Shown piece by piece: positions 17,687 through 26,482 of a DNA stretch of 64,000 bases. Positions within the stretch are counted from its first letter, which is position 1. Every line of letters starts with the position of its first letter. The stretch covers positions 3,662,001 through 3,726,000 of the forward strand of contig NZ_AP023368.1 in NCBI RefSeq assembly GCF_014218355.1. The letters are read 5' to 3'. The position numbers and the translations under genes are program-made. The DNA is from Anaerocolumna chitinilytica. GTDB lineage: Bacteria; Bacillota; Clostridia; Lachnospirales; Lachnospiraceae. Below the pieces are notes generated by a model. It was given only the letters and a program-made list of their open reading frames with translations. It was not told the DNA's origin and searched no databases.

Positions 17687-18802
17687 TTATTTAATGATTT
17701 CAGTCACTCTGATACCAAAGGACTCTTCAATTACAACAACCTCACCTTTTGCAACAAACTTACCATTTACAAGAACATCAATGGGCTCTCCTGCAAGTTT
17801 ATTCAGCTCGATAATTGTGCCTGGTGTAAAATCTAATATCTCTTTAATTGATTTGTTTGTTCTGCCAAGTTCTACAGTAACTTCCAGTGGAACATCCATA
17901 ATCAGGTTAATGTTCTCCGGCTGTGGTGTTAACTGTTGCGATACCGTAAAGTTCTGGAACTGTGCAGGTGAAACATTAATATCTGGAGCTACATAAGGCA
18001 TTTGGTACATAGGTGACTGCATTTGATTATTTGGCATCTGCATTTGCGGTACCGCCTGGGGCACTGCTTCTGCTGCCTTTGGCTGAGCCTGCGGCTTTGG
18101 CTGAACTTTAGGTTCAGGCTTTGGCTCTTCCTTTACAAAATTACTATATAATTCCCTAGCCAGTTCAAAAGGATAAAGCTGCATCAATTCACTATCAACC
18201 AGAGTACCAATCTCCATCTTAAAAGATACCTTTACAAAGTGCCCTTTTAAGAATGGTGCAATATCTGATCCGTCAATCGATTCGTTCATGTCTACCAAGG
18301 TTGAAATAGGGGGAGAAATATCAACCCTTTTCTCAAGCATTGCTGATATAGAAGTAGATGCCGAACCCATCATCTGATTCATAGCCTCACTGATGGCACT
18401 CAAATGGAGTTCTGATAATTCTCCGGCTACATTGGTTCCGTCACCGCCCATCATCAAATCCGTAATGATCTTAACATCCGACTCCTTCAATATTAAAATA
18501 TTGTTTCCATCTAAACCATCCTTATAATATATCTGTATAAAAACACATGGTCTGTCATATGATTCCGTCAAATCAGTCCATGTCGCATATGACACTACCG
18601 GCGTGGTTATGACAACTTTTTGATTAACAAGCGATGAAAGGGTTGTAGCAGCTGTACCCATGCTGATATTTGAAACTTCACCAATTGCATCTTTTTCAGC
18701 ATCTGACAGTGAATCACTATTATCTGGTTCCACACTGCCTATGTCCGAACTCATCCCACTTAGAAGTGCGTTAATCTCCTCCTGAGATAACATACCATCC
18801 AT
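17687..18802 (-). CDS. fliY: Flagellar switch protein FliY (CheC-like plus FliN domains)
   Basis: The 371-residue product starts with a short CheY-P-binding-like peptide 'LSQEEINALLSG'. A CheC-like phosphatase domain follows (about 30-205), with its first active site in 'IGEVSNISMGTAATTLSSL'. A Pro/Gln/Met-rich linker (about 222-290) leads to a C-terminal FliN/SpoA domain ending 'FGIRVTEII'. This is the Firmicute-type FliY, which forms the lower C-ring and hydrolyses CheY-P. GGAGGAG is well placed before the ATG. Confidence 0.95.
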   Translation of the reverse strand: MDGMLSQEEINALLSGMSSDIGSVEPDNSDSLSDAEKDAIGEVSNISMGTAATTLSSLVNQKVVITTPVVSYATWTDLTESYDRPCVFIQIYYKDGLDGNNILILKESDVKIITDLMMGGDGTNVAGELSELHLSAISEAMNQMMGSASTSISAMLEKRVDISPPISTLVDMNESIDGSDIAPFLKGHFVKVSFKMEIGTLVDSELMQLYPFELARELYSNFVKEEPKPEPKVQPKPQAQPKAAEAVPQAVPQMQMPNNQMQSPMYQMPYVAPDINVSPAQFQNFTVSQQLTPQPENINLIMDVPLEVTVELGRTNKSIKEILDFTPGTIIELNKLAGEPIDVLVNGKFVAKGEVVVIEESFGIRVTEIIK

Positions 18803-18806
18803 ATTA

Positions 18807-19784
18807 TTACTCCTCCCTGATTATTGATGTAATTCTCACTGCATATGCATCAGAAGATGCACCTGGCAGTGCTTTGAACTTATCAAGATTACCAACATAA
18901 ATATCTAGCTCATCATCAATCTTTGTATTCAGTTTGATGATGTCCCCTGCTTGAAGTCCTAAAAAGTCATTAACTGAGATAGAACTTCTTCCCAATATTG
19001 CTTTGATTGGTATCTTTGCTTTCGATATAGCCATCTCAATAAGTTCCTGATATGACTTATCATCTTTAACCTGCATTGTTGAAAACCAATACTTTGTATT
19101 TAATTTATCTATAACACTCTCCAGGCAAGCATATGGTAAACATATATTCATCATACCTTCCACATTACCGATTTTTATATTCATGGTAATAATGGAAGTC
19201 ATTTCACTGGGAGCAATAATTTGTGCGAACTGTGAATTTGTTTCAATTCTGGTAAGTCTTGGTTCAACATGAATTACTGTTTCCCATGGTTCACTCAGAA
19301 GATTTGTACAGACATTAAATATACGTTCCATTATAATTAACTCAATCTCTGTAAAATCTCTTGCTTTTTCTAACGGCATTCCAGTTCCGCCAAGCATACG
19401 GTCCACCATTGCATAACCTAGATTGTCCGCGATTTCTATAATAATATTGCCCTCTAAAGGTGAAAAATCTACAATTCCCAATAATACGGGATTAGAGAGG
19501 GCGTTGGTAAACTCGGAATAAGCAACCGCTTCTGAACTTACCACTTCTATTTGGACATTTTTTCGAAAATAAGCCGGTAAATTTGTAGAAAGCAATCTCC
19601 CATAATGTTCAAATATGATTTCTAATGTCCTAAGATGTTCTTTTGAAAACTTGGAGGGTCTTGCAAAATCGTAGTTCTTTACTTGCTTTTCGCCACTGCC
19701 TTTAAACTCTTCTGCATCCAGTTCCCCACTGCTTAACGCTTTAAGCAAATTGTCAATCTCATTTTGAGACAAGACGTCGCCCAT
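18807..19784 (-). CDS. fliM: Flagellar motor switch protein FliM
   Basis: The 325-residue product has the N-terminal CheY-binding peptide 'VLSQNEIDNLLKALSSGE', the central CheC-like domain and the C-terminal SpoA domain. GGAGG lies eight bases before the ATG at 19784; a GTG two codons upstream is too close to the RBS. It sits only a few bases upstream of fliY, its C-ring partner. Confidence 0.95.
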   Translation of the reverse strand: MGDVLSQNEIDNLLKALSSGELDAEEFKGSGEKQVKNYDFARPSKFSKEHLRTLEIIFEHYGRLLSTNLPAYFRKNVQIEVVSSEAVAYSEFTNALSNPVLLGIVDFSPLEGNIIIEIADNLGYAMVDRMLGGTGMPLEKARDFTEIELIIMERIFNVCTNLLSEPWETVIHVEPRLTRIETNSQFAQIIAPSEMTSIITMNIKIGNVEGMMNICLPYACLESVIDKLNTKYWFSTMQVKDDKSYQELIEMAISKAKIPIKAILGRSSISVNDFLGLQAGDIIKLNTKIDDELDIYVGNLDKFKALPGASSDAYAVRITSIIREE

Positions 19785-19854
19785 TGCCACTACCTCCCGG
19801 GTGATTACTTAATACCATAATATCATAAAGTTCTATCGAAATCATCAAAATTCT

Positions 19855-20358
19855 TTATTGTGCTGTATATTCATAAGTAACACCAACTATAAATTCAGAA
19901 CCAAAATATTCTTGAATTGCTGCTAAGATATTACTTTTAATTTGCTCTTTTTTATCATAAAGCTCATCCATGGTATATTTTGCAAATTCATTCTGGATAA
20001 TTTCATTAATCTTTGTTTCATTGGTTGCTACCAGGGGCTGCAACTTTGCATAATCCTCAGACTTTTTATTAAGCGATAAGGATGCCGTAACAAGTGCGTA
20101 ATGAGCTGCGTTATCAGAGCCTTTCTTCAAATTAATAGTGAGGTCTTTGCTTAAATTATAATTTTCTATATCCTCAATGCTTACTTCTTTATTGTCCGGA
20201 GTCCCGTTAATCTCCAAATCAATAGTGGAAGCTACTTTAGATATCAACTCATTTGTTCTCATTGTGGTCGGTACAACGGCAAATACAATGACCGCTGTCA
20301 GAATCATATTAACTATTCCTAAAGCCAGGATAATGACCGTTAAGAAACTCTTTTTCAT
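19855..20358 (-). CDS. fliL: Flagellar basal body-associated protein FliL
   Basis: The 167-residue product has one N-terminal membrane helix (about 5-28) and the FliL periplasm-side domain. It stabilises stators around the motor. A purine-rich AGGGAAAGGG lies immediately before the ATG. motA and motB do not accompany it here. Confidence 0.88.
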   Translation of the reverse strand: MKKSFLTVIILALGIVNMILTAVIVFAVVPTTMRTNELISKVASTIDLEINGTPDNKEVSIEDIENYNLSKDLTINLKKGSDNAAHYALVTASLSLNKKSEDYAKLQPLVATNETKINEIIQNEFAKYTMDELYDKKEQIKSNILAAIQEYFGSEFIVGVTYEYTAQ

Positions 20359-20373
20359 ACCCTTTCCCTCTGC

Positions 20374-20418
20374 CTATGAAAGGCATGTCCCTTCTGAATT
20401 AATTTGTATGACTTTCAT
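20374..20418 (-). CDS. Possible 14-residue leader ORF between flbD and fliL
   Basis: A short frame MKVIQINSEGTCLS ends in TAG 15 bases before the fliL ATG. It is preceded by GGGAGGG and AAAGGTG upstream of its ATG, a stronger Shine-Dalgarno than many real genes nearby. It could be a translated leader peptide or a remnant. No family is recognisable at this length. Confidence 0.25.
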   Translation of the reverse strand: MKVIQINSEGTCLS

Positions 20419-20460
20419 TCTTAACACCTTTTTCCCTCCCTAAGGTTAAGGTTTATAGTG

Positions 20461-20661
20461 TCATAATTTAGGTATACCACCAGAATAAAGTTCTTTTTTG
20501 TAACATTTTACAAGATTTATAATCTCTTGTCTACTCTCTTTTACCAGTATTTTTTTCCCATTGGAGAGGGTAATTACCGTTTCCGGTACTTCTTCTATTG
20601 ATTCAATTAAATCACAGTTAAGCGTAATTTCTACTCCGCTCATTTTCGTTAAATTAATCAT
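20461..20661 (-). CDS. flbD: FlbD/SwrD family flagellar protein
   Basis: The 66-residue product has the family layout 'MINLTKMSGVEITLNCDLIESIEEVPETVI' type start, then 'LSNGKKILVKES' and a basic-acidic tail. In B. subtilis the homologue SwrD raises flagellar power by acting on stators. It lies between flgE and fliL as in B. subtilis. Its AAAGGAG ribosome binding site is the terminal part of an intergenic hairpin repeat. Confidence 0.87.
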   Translation of the reverse strand: MINLTKMSGVEITLNCDLIESIEEVPETVITLSNGKKILVKESRQEIINLVKCYKKELYSGGIPKL

Positions 20662-20668
20662 TTTAACT

Positions 20669-20715
20669 CCTTTTGTGAATACGTAGTTGAAAAAACTGCT
20701 TTTGGTTTTTTCAGC
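20669..20715. repeat. Intergenic GTGAATA/GTTGAAA hairpin repeat (site 2, short form)
   Basis: The plus strand reads CCTTTTGTGAATACGTAGTTG followed by an A-run, then GGTTTTTTCAG. The TTGAAAAAAC/GTTTTTTCAG arms form a 9-10 bp stem. This matches the copy at 49663-49740 without that copy's first hairpin. The minus-strand end TTCACAAAAGGAG supplies the flbD ribosome binding site. Confidence 0.5.
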
Positions 20716-20729
20716 CCAAACCCTCTCTT

Positions 20730-20766
20730 CTTAATAATAAAAGATGGCGGCGGGTTAGGCCGCCAT
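20730..20766 (-). terminator. Terminator-like hairpin after flgE
   Basis: A perfect 8-bp stem ATGGCGGC / GCCGCCAT with a 7-base loop (20744-20766) is followed on the minus strand by CTTTTATTATT. It begins about 9 bases after the flgE stop, inside the operon. It could act as a partial terminator that lowers expression of everything downstream (flbD onward), including the late gene fliA. Confidence 0.5.
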
Positions 20767-20774
20767 TAATTTAT

Positions 20775-22211
20775 TTATCTTTTCAGGTTGATAAGTTCCT
20801 CTAATAAAGTATCTGAAGTTGTAATAATTTTTGAGTTCGCCTGGAATCCTCTCTGGGTAGTAATCATTTCGGTAAACTCAGAAGCAAGATCCACATTGGA
20901 CATCTCTAAAACACCGGTAGTGAAGCTTCCGCCGTCGCTGCTGACATCATGTCCGATACCATCAAATTTACCGGAGTTTTGTGTCTCTGCAAACATGTTA
21001 CCACCCTTAGCCTCAAGACCAGCCGGATTTGAGAATGATGCTACCGCTATCTGTCCTAAAAGTCTATTGTCTCCATTATCATAACTACCATAAATTTTAC
21101 CGGAGGTATCAACACTAAGGCCTGTCATATGTCCGGCTTTACGGCCTTTACCAAGCCCGTCTAAATCACCGGGTGTAGAGCTTAAGGTTGTATTACCGCT
21201 GCCTGCAAACATGGTAATCGTAGAGAAATCTATATTAATATCTGAGAAATGATTGGTTGCTGTTGACATACCCGAAATCATTTTGATAGACTTACCAGTT
21301 GCTGAGGCATCAGCTCCAATCCCATGAAATTTACCAGTTGTAGGATCAAATGAAAGAACCGGTGGAGTATCCAATGTAACAGCTCCTGTAGCTGAATCCA
21401 CTGTATAAGAACTGTTTCCAAATTTAAAAGTTGATAACTCTGCTCCAGATTTAGTATAATTACCACTAGCATCTTTTGTTACTAAAATAGATTTTCCTTT
21501 TGAATCTGTAATATCTACTAATTGAACCGTATAATCATGAGTATCAGTTGCACTTACCTGATTTAATTTCAGCGTAGCATTATAACTTTGACCGAGATTA
21601 TCATAAAAAGATACAGTAACAGTTTTTCCTGAAGCTCCATAGGCAATCTGTGTATCCTTGCTGTCAATATTACCTGAGATATAGGAATTCGTTGTAGCTA
21701 CCGGCGCAGAATACTGATTCTCCGGTGCCATAATCCTCAAAGGAGACACCATGTCTGCAACTGTTCTTGTAGGGTCCTTAGGATCTACCTGCCATCCCAT
21801 AACCGTAGCACCACTTGAAGTACAAAGAGTTCCGTCGGCGTCAACCTTAAAATCTCCGGCTTTTGTGAAATAATTAGTTCCTCCCTGATTAACTACAAAG
21901 AATGAATCTCCGTTAATCATAATATCAAAGGGATTATCTGTTCTCTGAGCACCACCATTCTTTGTAATGGATGACACAATGGATGATACTGTACTTCCTA
22001 GACCAATCTGCATACCATTCTGTCCAGCCGCTCCTGTTGCTTCATTCGGTCCGGTAGCACTCTGTATTGTTTGGTAGAATATATCCGAGAAAGCTACTCT
22101 GCTGGATTTATAACCAACTGTGTTTACATTTGCAATATTATTACCGATTACATCCATTTTAGTCTGGTGAACACTCAATCCGGAAATACCGGAGTACAAT
22201 GATCTCATCAT
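20775..22211 (-). CDS. flgE: Flagellar hook protein FlgE
   Basis: The 478-residue product has the rod/hook N-terminus 'LYSGISGLSVHQTKMDVIGNNIANVNTVGYKSSR' and the matching C-terminus 'EFTEMITTQRGFQANSKIITTSDTLLEELINLKR'. Both form the axial core coiled coil. The middle (about 150-350) is the variable exposed hook domain. It is secreted by the flagellar export system and polymerises under FlgD control. GGAGG lies ten bases before the ATG. Confidence 0.96.
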   Translation of the reverse strand: MMRSLYSGISGLSVHQTKMDVIGNNIANVNTVGYKSSRVAFSDIFYQTIQSATGPNEATGAAGQNGMQIGLGSTVSSIVSSITKNGGAQRTDNPFDIMINGDSFFVVNQGGTNYFTKAGDFKVDADGTLCTSSGATVMGWQVDPKDPTRTVADMVSPLRIMAPENQYSAPVATTNSYISGNIDSKDTQIAYGASGKTVTVSFYDNLGQSYNATLKLNQVSATDTHDYTVQLVDITDSKGKSILVTKDASGNYTKSGAELSTFKFGNSSYTVDSATGAVTLDTPPVLSFDPTTGKFHGIGADASATGKSIKMISGMSTATNHFSDINIDFSTITMFAGSGNTTLSSTPGDLDGLGKGRKAGHMTGLSVDTSGKIYGSYDNGDNRLLGQIAVASFSNPAGLEAKGGNMFAETQNSGKFDGIGHDVSSDGGSFTTGVLEMSNVDLASEFTEMITTQRGFQANSKIITTSDTLLEELINLKR

Positions 22212-22296
22212 AATGAAATGACCTCCTTATTATTGTGCCTAGATTTGTCCTCTCTGTCAGTCAAGGACTTAAAATGCCTCCCTAAGGTCCGGCATA

Positions 22297-22689
22297 TTAC
22301 ATAATTACGGCACCATCAATATTTGTAAAAATCTTATCTTCCCCTTCATCAAGCGCTGTTATAACGGTACTGTTCTTAACATTCACAATAAAAGCTATAT
22401 TGTCTACCATTACAAGTGACTCTGAAATTCCTTTTTCCTGCGCTTTTTTTGTCCCTTCTGACAGTTTTTCTAACTGTTTCTCTGACAACTCAATATTCCG
22501 ATTCTGCAGCCTCTCATTAGCATGCTTAGAGAATTTCAACTCTGTGTTTTGCTTGGTATATTGATTTTCAAGAATTTTACTAAAGGAATTCTCCGGTGCC
22601 ACCTGCTTTACCGGCAGTGGTTTTTTTTGTAACAGCTGCCCTGTCATCTGCTCGATGGTAGTAAATTTTGTTTGAGAGATATGATTCAT
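22297..22689 (-). CDS. TIGR02530-type flagellar operon protein
   Basis: The 130-residue soluble product contains 'FSKHANERLQNRNIELSEKQLEKL', the hallmark of a small family found next to flgD/flgE in Firmicute flagellar operons. The C-terminal half has 'VMVDNIAFIVNVKNSTVITALD', ending near residue 125. Its exact role is not established; its position between flgD and flgE suggests hook assembly. RBS GAGGT is correctly spaced. Confidence 0.82.
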   Translation of the reverse strand: MNHISQTKFTTIEQMTGQLLQKKPLPVKQVAPENSFSKILENQYTKQNTELKFSKHANERLQNRNIELSEKQLEKLSEGTKKAQEKGISESLVMVDNIAFIVNVKNSTVITALDEGEDKIFTNIDGAVIM

Positions 22690-22846
22690 ATTAACCTCTT
22701 TCTATGCTCACGTCCATGTGAACATTATGGAAGATTGTTTAAATGTCCTTTATCATAACCTTTACAGCTAAGGCCTCCGTTCCATTGCTGTTACATCTTT
22801 TGTATCTGTTCTTCAATCCTGTCTGATCCATCTGTCGTACTTCAGA

Positions 22847-23599
22847 TTATGGGGTAGGGGTTGTTGTTCCTGTTCCCTTTACTGTAATACTAACCTGGTT
22901 TGATATGGTTGTATAGTTCGCATCATTAAACATGATAGTTGGTTTATATGTACCATTATCCAGTTTTGCTAAAGCTTCTTTGCTGATAGTAACCTTCGTT
23001 CCGTCCAAAGTAACATATTTGGTATCAATCACAGTGTTATTAATAATAACTGCTACGTCCGTTGCGACCGTCTGACCTGAACCTAAATTAACGGTAAAAC
23101 TGATATCTTTCTGATTATCCTTATCAAAGGTCTCATCCACTTTCTTAGTAAGATAAGGGAGTCCCTTTTCCAATACAAATTCACCGGAGAGAACTGTTGA
23201 AACCTGATCCATTGAATAAAGATTTCCATTTACAGATAACTTTGCAGATCCATTGGCTATAACCACATAATCTACACGTCCGTTGGTCGTTGTGGTTTTA
23301 CCGGCAGAATCGGTAGCGGATACCTCCACTTGGGCACCAACAAGTCCGAAGGCCTGATTATTGGCTGTCGTGCTGTTCAGATTCTGCATCTGTTCCAATT
23401 GTGAAAAAGTTGCTAACTGTTGAACAAATTGCGTATCCGTACTAGGATTTAACGGATCCTGATATTTCATCTGAGCAACTAAAAGCTGCAGAAATGCATT
23501 TTTATCAAGAGAGGATGTACCTGAAGTGCTTGTGGTAGTTGTTTTTGAAGATGTGTTATCAACAACTTTACCATCTTTAACTGGTAAAACACTACTCAT
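22847..23599 (-). CDS. flgD: Flagellar hook-capping protein FlgD
   Basis: The product is 250 residues from the ATG at 23599. It has the FlgD N-terminal signature 'LDKNAFLQLLVAQMKYQDPLNP' followed by 'QFVQQLATFSQLEQMQNL', then a beta-rich FLG/Fn3-like region. It caps the growing hook. An ATG 12 codons earlier (23635) lacks a good RBS, while AAAGGA precedes 23599 at a long spacing. The last residues are Thr/Pro-rich. Confidence 0.93.
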   Translation of the reverse strand: MSSVLPVKDGKVVDNTSSKTTTTSTSGTSSLDKNAFLQLLVAQMKYQDPLNPSTDTQFVQQLATFSQLEQMQNLNSTTANNQAFGLVGAQVEVSATDSAGKTTTTNGRVDYVVIANGSAKLSVNGNLYSMDQVSTVLSGEFVLEKGLPYLTKKVDETFDKDNQKDISFTVNLGSGQTVATDVAVIINNTVIDTKYVTLDGTKVTISKEALAKLDNGTYKPTIMFNDANYTTISNQVSITVKGTGTTTPTP

Positions 23600-23692
23600 A
23601 GATTGATTATATCCTTTCTGGTACTGTGAGAACATGTCTCAATTATCACATTACCCATATTAGTAATCCTGCTTTGCTATGTTACAATTACT

Positions 23693-25117
23693 TTATGCAG
23701 TATAATTTACACTGCTGGTGCTCTGTTCCAATCCTACAAGGTTTACGGAATCTTCTTTCGCGGAATCAAGAGTTGTGTCGTTAAGCTCATCTAATCCTTT
23801 AAATACTCTATTTCTGGGCTTCTCCTGATTTTCACCGCCTGTACTATTCTGAAATCCTTGTTCCCTTTGGTCAAAAGCTGAATAAGAAACAGTAACTTCT
23901 ACATTTTCAACCTTCAAACCTTGATTATTCAGGTTTTCCTTAAATGTTTGGAGCTGACTTTCAATTGCTTCTTTTGTAGTCTCAGAGCCGGTTACGAATT
24001 TGGCTGTTAAAACACCTTCTTTTGAGACAACAACAAGATTAATTTTCCCAAGATTCTCAGGGTTTAATTGAAGCTCCATAGAGGTTTGATCCGGCTTAAT
24101 ATTAATGCGGATAGCATCTAGTATCTGGCTGGTTATTTCTCTGATTTGCTGCGCTTTCGATAATTGATTTGTAAATAGTGCTTCTTCACTACCTGAATTT
24201 ACCGCCAGATTGTGAATAAGAAGCTCGGTAGCATTTAGGTTTTGCTCTGCCTTTTGACTGCCGGTTTTGTTCTCTTCATTGGAACGTTTACTCTCTGTCT
24301 GTACTGTTTTAACTACCGTGATATCAATTTCTTTTTCTGGTTTTGCAATATCATTTACATTCGTATTTGATTCTGTTTGAATATCAGGAATCAGCTTGTT
24401 TTCCGCCGCAGCCGGTTGGGTTAATACGGAAAGCTGTTCTTTTGATATGGAGAATTGATTTTTGATGGTATCACATACATTCATCAGCTCTTTCAGTGAA
24501 TTCCCTAAACCATCTTGCGTTAAAAAGGCTGACATATCCTCATTGTTACTTACCTTTAAAAGAAATTGCTTGAGATTATTAACATCGAGCAGACTAAGGG
24601 GGGTAAAACCAAGAGATTCTAATGCTTTATTAAGATCCTCTTCGGAAATCCCTAGTTTTTGTCCAACTCCGTTCTTAATCGCATTCAGAAGTTCCTGTAT
24701 ATTGATATTATTGATATCAATAAGCTTCGTATCCTCAGATTTCATTGAGAGATTTTTGTCATCTGAAACTGTTTCAGGTGTATTTCCTGACTGAACGACA
24801 TTCTCAGCCGGCTTGGCATTATCTGTCTTCGTTTCTATTACATTGTCCTGCTTATCAGGTTTAATGGGAGTTTTATCCTGACCGGAATTAACATCATCAC
24901 TCACCTTTACATCCTGCTTACTGGCATTGGCATCTTTACTCCCTGCAGTTTTCACAGTGCTGGCACTATTGCTTGCATCTGCTTTACCTGTATTCAGATT
25001 GCCGAAGATAATATCTTCGAAAGATTTTTTACCGCTGCTTGCTGTTGTTTTTGATTGTGCGCCACTTGTACGTGCGGTATACCGTTCGATAAATCCAGCT
25101 TTAACATTCTGCATCAT
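23693..25117 (-). CDS. fliK: Flagellar hook-length control protein FliK
   Basis: The 474-residue product has a long, weakly conserved Ser/Asp/Lys/Asn-rich N-terminal part and a C-terminal Flg_hook domain (about 325-430) with 'MELQLNPENLGKINLVVVSKEGVLTAKF'. FliK is the secreted ruler that signals the FlhB switch. GGAGG precedes two adjacent ATGs. The position between the MotE/YlxF-like gene and flgD matches B. subtilis. Confidence 0.92.
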   Translation of the reverse strand: MMQNVKAGFIERYTARTSGAQSKTTASSGKKSFEDIIFGNLNTGKADASNSASTVKTAGSKDANASKQDVKVSDDVNSGQDKTPIKPDKQDNVIETKTDNAKPAENVVQSGNTPETVSDDKNLSMKSEDTKLIDINNINIQELLNAIKNGVGQKLGISEEDLNKALESLGFTPLSLLDVNNLKQFLLKVSNNEDMSAFLTQDGLGNSLKELMNVCDTIKNQFSISKEQLSVLTQPAAAENKLIPDIQTESNTNVNDIAKPEKEIDITVVKTVQTESKRSNEENKTGSQKAEQNLNATELLIHNLAVNSGSEEALFTNQLSKAQQIREITSQILDAIRINIKPDQTSMELQLNPENLGKINLVVVSKEGVLTAKFVTGSETTKEAIESQLQTFKENLNNQGLKVENVEVTVSYSAFDQREQGFQNSTGGENQEKPRNRVFKGLDELNDTTLDSAKEDSVNLVGLEQSTSSVNYTA

Positions 25118-25201
25118 ACCTTTTCCTCCTTTCTTTCATAATATTTATACTTAAAGCAGGCAGCCTTGTTGCAACGATACAAGGCTGTTTCTACTAAAAG
25201 C

Positions 25202-25984
25202 CTATTTGCTATTGGAACTTGCCAACTCTGCATCCATATCTATCATCTTCTTTGTAATTTTAGCTGCCGCAGTAGGGTCCATTGCAGCTAAGATAGCAGA
25301 ACTCTGGGACGCATTCATGCTAAGTAGCATCTGGGCTACAGTATCAATATCCGCTGTCATAGTCTCTAAGATTGCTGCTGCTGCATCAGGCTTCATCTTT
25401 TTATAGATATCTGCCTTTTCCTTTATTGCATTAGAATATTGAAGCTGCTCAACCACTTGTCTATATATTTCTTCTGCATTGGCAGGCTCAATACTTTCAT
25501 AATATTTCTTATATTCCTCAATATTCGGAGCTTGGTCTGCAAATACTACCTTTTCATCAAATTCCTTGACTCTTGCTTCAAAAGCTTTCTCATTTTCTTC
25601 ATAGACCTTTAACTTATCAATTTCAGCAGCCTGCTCCTTTGCCGTCTTTTCAGCACTGGTTTTACCTTTACTGAGGGCAGCATTTTCCTTTTCCAGCTCT
25701 TTAATTTTATCTATAGCTTCTTCCAGTGTTTTATAGGGATAATCATTTTCATATGCCAACTGTTCTTCAGAGACATCCGGAAGAATCCTGTTTACAACTG
25801 GTATATCTTTTATCAAAGGTCTTAGTACCGTAGATCCAAGCCCGTTAACATCCAATTTAATTAAAAGTGCGAACACTACTAGCCAAATCAGAATTACCAA
25901 CAGTACAATAACTGCAATTACAATCTTACTGCCGACGTTCTTCTCATTCTCAGTACCTTCTGCCCCTTTGTTTTTCTTAGCCAT
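25202..25984 (-). CDS. MotE/YlxF-like protein with MgtE N-terminal-type domain
   Basis: The 260-residue product has one membrane helix (about 22-45), a charged coiled coil (about 88-150) and a C-terminal MgtE-N-like helical repeat, 'MKPDAAAAILETM' then 'MNASQSSAILAAMDP'. This order matches YlxF/MotE proteins encoded between fliJ and fliK. MotE-type proteins act as chaperones for stator or motor parts. No transporter domain is present, so it is not a magnesium channel. GGAGG is well placed and overlaps the fliJ stop. Confidence 0.82.
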   Translation of the reverse strand: MAKKNKGAEGTENEKNVGSKIVIAVIVLLVILIWLVVFALLIKLDVNGLGSTVLRPLIKDIPVVNRILPDVSEEQLAYENDYPYKTLEEAIDKIKELEKENAALSKGKTSAEKTAKEQAAEIDKLKVYEENEKAFEARVKEFDEKVVFADQAPNIEEYKKYYESIEPANAEEIYRQVVEQLQYSNAIKEKADIYKKMKPDAAAAILETMTADIDTVAQMLLSMNASQSSAILAAMDPTAAAKITKKMIDMDAELASSNSK

Positions 25985-25995
25985 TTTCTTTCCTC

Positions 25996-26442
25996 CTAAT
26001 TGGTAGGATTATTGAATCGAAAACTTACCAATTCATCTATCTCTTTTCTTTCTGTCTGAGCTACTTCAAGGAAAAATATTTCTTTTGCATTGTCTTTTAG
26101 TTTTTCATGAGTCTTTCGCTCTAATATTGCTGCGTTAAGTCTTACTCTGGCAAGCTCAACCTGTTGTTCAGCTTTTTTTACATTCAATTCCTGTAATTTG
26201 ATTTCTTTTTTCATCATCTCAGAAGCTTCTGTATACTCTTTTAATTTCATAATATCCAGCTTTCGCATTCTTAGCTCTTTGCTTCTAATCTGATATCCTT
26301 CCAACCTGTCTTTTAGCTCATAGAGAAGTTCTTCTTCCTTTATTAGCTTTCTGCGGGCTATTCCATAAGAAGTTTTTGCTTGATCTTCCATTTTGTACTT
26401 TATTCCTAAGATATTTTCCATCTTATAAATAAATTTAGCCAT
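25996..26442 (-). CDS. fliJ: Flagellar export chaperone FliJ
   Basis: The 148-residue product is almost entirely alpha-helical coiled coil with high Lys/Glu content, starting 'AKFIYKMENILGIKYKMEDQAK' as in FliJ. It forms the stalk of the FliI ATPase ring. It lies between fliI and the MotE/YlxF-like gene. Confidence 0.88.
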   Translation of the reverse strand: MAKFIYKMENILGIKYKMEDQAKTSYGIARRKLIKEEELLYELKDRLEGYQIRSKELRMRKLDIMKLKEYTEASEMMKKEIKLQELNVKKAEQQVELARVRLNAAILERKTHEKLKDNAKEIFFLEVAQTERKEIDELVSFRFNNPTN

Positions 26443-26482
26443 AACCCATTTTTCCTCGCTTTTCTCTTTAGGTCAGTTTAAT

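Noticed and set aside
20359-20460. Loss of motA/motB between flbD and fliL as an anomaly
   Set aside because: B. subtilis also has fliL directly after swrD with motAB elsewhere, so absence here is not in itself unusual.
25202-25984. Magnesium transporter MgtE
   Set aside because: Only an MgtE-N-like helical region is present; the CBS and channel domains are missing, and the context is flagellar.
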